This document shows, in pieces, positions 6,304-8,602 of a stretch of 8,602 nt of DNA; positions within the stretch are counted from its first letter, which is position 1, and each line of letters begins with the position of its first letter. The position numbers were made by a program, and so were the translations under genes. The stretch covers positions 1 to 8,602 of the forward strand of contig DCHP01000017.1 in the NCBI GenBank assembly GCA_002315675.1. Reading direction: 5' to 3'. Source of the DNA: Rikenellaceae bacterium UBA1749 (lineage in GTDB: Bacteria; Bacteroidota; Bacteroidia; Bacteroidales; Rikenellaceae). Below the pieces are notes generated by a model that worked only from the letters and a program-made list of their open reading frames with translations, did no database searches and was not told the DNA's origin.

Positions 6304-7458
6304 CTAAACTATTGAAGAGTAAACATCCGACAGTTGTTTAGCACTGTTTTGCCAGGAATAAAAAGATAACCTACGCCTTTGCTTGGAAAGGATTTCCTGT
6401 CTTTCTGTTGGTGTTTGTGTAATAATTCTATCCAATTGAACAGCCAAATCACTTCCATCAGCATTAAAATAAAAAGCCGCATCTCCCGCGATCTCAGGGA
6501 AGCAACTTGACTCACACAACAGGACCGGGCAATCGGAGGAGTAAGCTTCTAAGATAGGAATGCCAAAGCCTTCATATTCACTAGGGTATACAAAACATTC
6601 TGCAAAATGATAAATATTGTACATTGTATTATCAGACTTTACCATCGTCTGAATGAATCGGTCTTTTATTCCCAGGCAATCAAAAAGGTCTTTCTCCTCA
6701 TCAGTAAATGGAAGGCCTGTACAAACCACGTTAATTTCTGGATGCAAAGATAAAAAAGGAGATATATTATTTACAAACAATATGAAATTCTTATACTTGG
6801 ACCTGTCACCAACATACAATATATACTTGAAGTTGAAAAGCTTTTGTGGATTCTTATATATATGAAAGGACGGGCCATGATAAATTACATGGATTTTATC
6901 CTCTGGAATATTAAGGACTTGAATGACGTCCTCTTTTGTCTTCTCACTTACGGTAATGATTGCGCTGGCTAGTGGAGCCAGTAGTTTCTTTGCAATAATT
7001 TGAGCATTGTCTCTTGGGAAATATTGAGGATAACGTTCAGGTATCATATCATGAATAGTAAGAACGAATGGTTTATCCCCTAAAAATGGAAGAAAATATG
7101 GATCGAAGAAAGTAGGGTGAAAAATGTCGAACTGGCGTTCCTTAAGTAAATCAATGCAATACAATTTATTGACATCAAGCAAGTCACTATGGTATCCCAA
7201 AGATGAAAGAATTGCCTGAGTTATTCGCCATTGCCCTTTAAAAAACTGCCGTTTACCGAACACTTTGTCATGCCGATAATGGAGAGGATTAATATTATTA
7301 GAAAAACGGGAATCTTTCAAATATACATTATCACTTTCTTTAACACCAATAATCGGGTTTATGTTGTCAGTTAAGTGTTCACACAATTTAACGAAGGACC
7401 GAGAGACACCCCCGAAATTTTGATACTCAAAGGCCTGATAATCAAATAATATCCTCAT
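6304..7458 (-). CDS. GT4 family glycosyltransferase
   Basis: The 384-residue protein has the two Rossmann-like lobes of a GT-B enzyme. The N-terminal lobe opens MRILFDYQAF with the glycine loop FGGVSRSF (15-22), and LTIHDMIPERYP (133-144) is a recurring acceptor-side segment. The linker strand ILYVGDRSKYKNF (213-225) starts the donor lobe. The retaining GT4 signature E-x7-E is E296 and E304 in FVYPSEYEGFGIPILEA (289-305), followed by PVLLCESSCFPEIAGDAAFYF (311-331). All key residues are present. It resembles GT4 enzymes of the mannosyl- or rhamnosyltransferase type, but the sugar cannot be assigned. Its ATG (7456-7458) overlaps the TGA of the upstream GT2 gene as ATGA, and its stop lies 2 nt before the aminotransferase start, so the three genes form one tightly packed unit. 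The coding sequence is AT-rich (about 33% GC in one line). Confidence 0.92.
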   Translation of the reverse strand: MRILFDYQAFEYQNFGGVSRSFVKLCEHLTDNINPIIGVKESDNVYLKDSRFSNNINPLHYRHDKVFGKRQFFKGQWRITQAILSSLGYHSDLLDVNKLYCIDLLKERQFDIFHPTFFDPYFLPFLGDKPFVLTIHDMIPERYPQYFPRDNAQIIAKKLLAPLASAIITVSEKTKEDVIQVLNIPEDKIHVIYHGPSFHIYKNPQKLFNFKYILYVGDRSKYKNFILFVNNISPFLSLHPEINVVCTGLPFTDEEKDLFDCLGIKDRFIQTMVKSDNTMYNIYHFAECFVYPSEYEGFGIPILEAYSSDCPVLLCESSCFPEIAGDAAFYFNADGSDLAVQLDRIITQTPTERQEILSKQRRRLSFYSWQNSAKQLSDVYSSIV

Positions 7459-8393
7459 ATTACATTAATTTTGGACCTCAAGAAATGTAAATACCCTCTT
7501 TTTAAGACAGAAGCTGAAAGTTGGAAATCTTTTTCATGTTCTCTCCACCAAAGATACGCTCTTCTACCCTCACTCACTAAGTCTCTTGTATATAAGCTCA
7601 TAAACATCGACTGATAATAACTATCCAGGTCTATTATGGTCATTCTACGCATTAGTTCATCATCATTGGATTTCGCAGGAATTGACAAAAATGAAGTATA
7701 CCACTTCTTAGCGATAGACACCCCCTGTGCAGTCAATTTGATATTCCCTGAATTTGTAACAGTCTCATTATGCATGCGATATTGAAACCCAAACATATTA
7801 GAATTCGCAATTCCGTAAACATCTGCCGCAATACATACACTGATATCATCACTTGAAAGAGCCATCGGTACTTTATAAAATCCTCCCCTTCTTTTTAGCG
7901 AACTGGCCTCAAACAAGAAGTCGCCAATAAACTGAATGCGACCATGGTTTCTATGCCAAATTAAAGAATAAACCGACTCAAATTCAGGCCGAGCTTCTTG
8001 AATTGCAATAACATTAGAATTAGCATCAATGATTTGTGTCCTAGTATGAAATACTTTACAATCAGGATACTTAGAAATCAACTTATAATAATCTTCTAGA
8101 CATGTGGGCAATAATACATCATCATCGCCCATACATATCACATATTTACCACAAGCAAAAGCAAGACATTTATTCCAATTATCGACTAGGTTAATTGATC
8201 CGAAATTAACTTCGTTTTTAAAATAACGTATTCTTTTATCAGAAAAAGCGTTAACAACATCATCCAAATTCTCCGGAGACCCATCGTTAACAACTATTAT
8301 CTCATAATCGTCATAAGTTTGTAATAAACAACTACGGATTGCTTCTTGAAGAAATAATGATTTATATGCAGGTATTAATATTGAAAACAGCAT
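7455..8393 (-). CDS. GT2 family glycosyltransferase
   Basis: The protein has 312 residues from the ATG at 8391-8393 (MLFSILIPAYK). An in-frame TTG at 8409-8411 could add six residues, but the ATG start gives the family's usual opening, a beta strand one or two residues from Met. The GT-A domain shows IIVVNDGSPENL (32-43), with D37 contacting the nucleotide, and the metal-binding CMGDDDVLLP (87-96). YRMHNETVTNSG (205-216) is the common late GT2 motif near the acceptor site. The C-terminal third looks helical, without a clear membrane anchor. It is the first gene behind the promoter at 8504-8535, with a leader of about 100 nt. A seven-codon open frame (8396-8419) ends 2 nt before the ATG; there is no evidence it is translated. 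The gene is very AT-rich (about 25% GC in one line counted), which may indicate transfer from a different background. Confidence 0.9.
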   Translation of the reverse strand: MLFSILIPAYKSLFLQEAIRSCLLQTYDDYEIIVVNDGSPENLDDVVNAFSDKRIRYFKNEVNFGSINLVDNWNKCLAFACGKYVICMGDDDVLLPTCLEDYYKLISKYPDCKVFHTRTQIIDANSNVIAIQEARPEFESVYSLIWHRNHGRIQFIGDFLFEASSLKRRGGFYKVPMALSSDDISVCIAADVYGIANSNMFGFQYRMHNETVTNSGNIKLTAQGVSIAKKWYTSFLSIPAKSNDDELMRRMTIIDLDSYYQSMFMSLYTRDLVSEGRRAYLWWREHEKDFQLSASVLKRGYLHFLRSKINVI

Positions 8394-8468
8394 AGTCAAA
8401 ATGATATCCAAACCCTCATATTACTTAAGACCAAAAATTGTTTTAAATCATAGCAAATACGGTTATTC

Positions 8469-8480
8469 CTATGTACATAG
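8469..8480. repeat. 12-bp perfect palindrome in the operon leader
   Basis: The sequence CTATGTACATAG equals its own reverse complement. It lies roughly 20-30 nt after the predicted transcript start of the minus-strand operon. It could be a protein-binding site in the initially transcribed region. As RNA it is too short for a stable hairpin, because no loop remains between the arms. Confidence 0.45.
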
Positions 8481-8503
8481 ACTGACAGATAAAAAGATCA
8501 GTC
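8480..8503. repeat. Inverted repeat GACTGA/TCAGTC next to the promoter
   Basis: Six-base arms at 8480-8485 (GACTGA) and 8498-8503 (TCAGTC) are separated by 12 AT-rich bases. The right arm abuts the -7 box and should cover the transcript start. The left arm shares one base with the 12-bp palindrome. It could be an operator or a weak leader hairpin. Confidence 0.35.
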
Positions 8504-8535
8504 CAAAGTTACGATTCAAGTCGTGTACAAGCAAA
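8504..8535 (-). promoter_or_regulatory. Bacteroides-type promoter (TTTG-N20-TAACTTTG) for the minus-strand operon
   Basis: The minus strand reads TTTG (8535-8532), 20 nt, then TAACTTTG (8511-8504). This is an exact match to both elements and the spacing of the sigma-ABfr consensus known from Bacteroides. The start should fall near 8495-8500, giving a leader of about 100 nt before the GT2 ATG at 8393. DNA upstream of the -33 box is AT-rich. The spacer contains the small inverted repeat ACGA-N6-TCGT (8511-8524). Confidence 0.7.
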
Positions 8536-8602
8536 AACCTTTGTAATTGATTATATTTTAATTACTCAAGTTTCGCAAGTGAATAAAATATAAAAGAAAA
8601 AA
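8536..8602. other. AT-rich non-coding DNA upstream of the promoter
   Basis: This 67-base stretch at the right edge contains no convincing gene. It is strongly AT-rich, including the run of A and T at 8581-8602, and carries two CAAG tetramers (8567-8570 and 8576-8579). It may be the upstream part of the promoter region or the tail of a gap after a gene outside the window. Confidence 0.5.

Noticed and set aside
8396..8411. Upstream TTG start for the right-hand GT2 gene (six extra residues).
   Set aside because: The ATG at 8391-8393 gives the standard GT2 opening (MLFSILIPAYK), TTG starts are rare in this group, and the purine-rich GAGGG lies too close to the TTG to help.
8396..8419. Seven-codon open frame ending 2 nt before the GT2 ATG, considered as a leader peptide.
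   Set aside because: It is too short to tell from chance, has no codon pattern suggesting attenuation, and lacks a clear ribosome binding site.
1..8602. CRISPR arrays, tRNA or rRNA genes, insertion sequences, integrases and toxin-antitoxin pairs.
   Set aside because: Nothing with the required repeats, structure or protein motifs was seen; almost all the sequence is taken up by polysaccharide genes.

Overview
The window looks like the interior of a surface-polysaccharide (capsule, O-antigen or exopolysaccharide) biosynthesis locus from a member of the Bacteroidales or a close relative. This rests on gene content: five glycosyltransferases (families GT2 twice, GT4 twice, GT10 once), a sugar aminotransferase, a GNAT acetyltransferase, an ATP-grasp ligase and a CapK-like adenylate-forming enzyme. 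It also rests on DNA features: roughly 25-47% GC in lines counted by hand, weak or absent Shine-Dalgarno sequences, and upstream sites matching the Bacteroides sigma-ABfr consensus (TTTG, 19-21 nt, TAnnTTTG). The genus cannot be fixed from this sequence.

Layout. From the right edge, a minus-strand operon starts behind a near-ideal promoter (8504-8535). It runs GT2 glycosyltransferase (7455-8393), GT4 glycosyltransferase (6304-7458) and a VioA-like sugar aminotransferase (5189-6301), all overlapping by 4 nt or separated by 2 nt. It meets head-on a plus-strand trio: GT2 glycosyltransferase (1691-2656), ATP-grasp ligase (2637-3857) and CapK-like enzyme (3861-5192). The two operons share one palindromic TTAA as their stop codons. 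Left of the trio, across a 64-88 bp divergent promoter region, a second minus-strand run holds a GNAT acetyltransferase (1099-1602, possibly from 1626), a GT10 fucosyltransferase-family gene (67-1038) and the first 23 codons of another GT4 glycosyltransferase (1-70) that leaves the window.

How the genes may work together. The aminotransferase would make a nucleotide-linked 4-amino-4,6-dideoxy sugar. The GNAT enzyme, or the ATP-grasp/CapK pair, could acylate such an amino sugar or form an amide on a uronic acid. The glycosyltransferases would build the repeat unit on a lipid carrier at the inner membrane, and the GT10 enzyme would add a fucose-like branch. No flippase, polymerase, initiating transferase or nucleotide-sugar supply genes lie in the window, so the glycan cannot be reconstructed.

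The most interesting feature is the inverted plus-strand trio set inside an otherwise minus-strand locus. It looks like a self-contained glycan-decoration cassette with two carboxylate-activating enzymes of different folds. No CRISPR array, tRNA, rRNA, transposase or integrase was seen, and no stretch over 300 bases lacks a gene.
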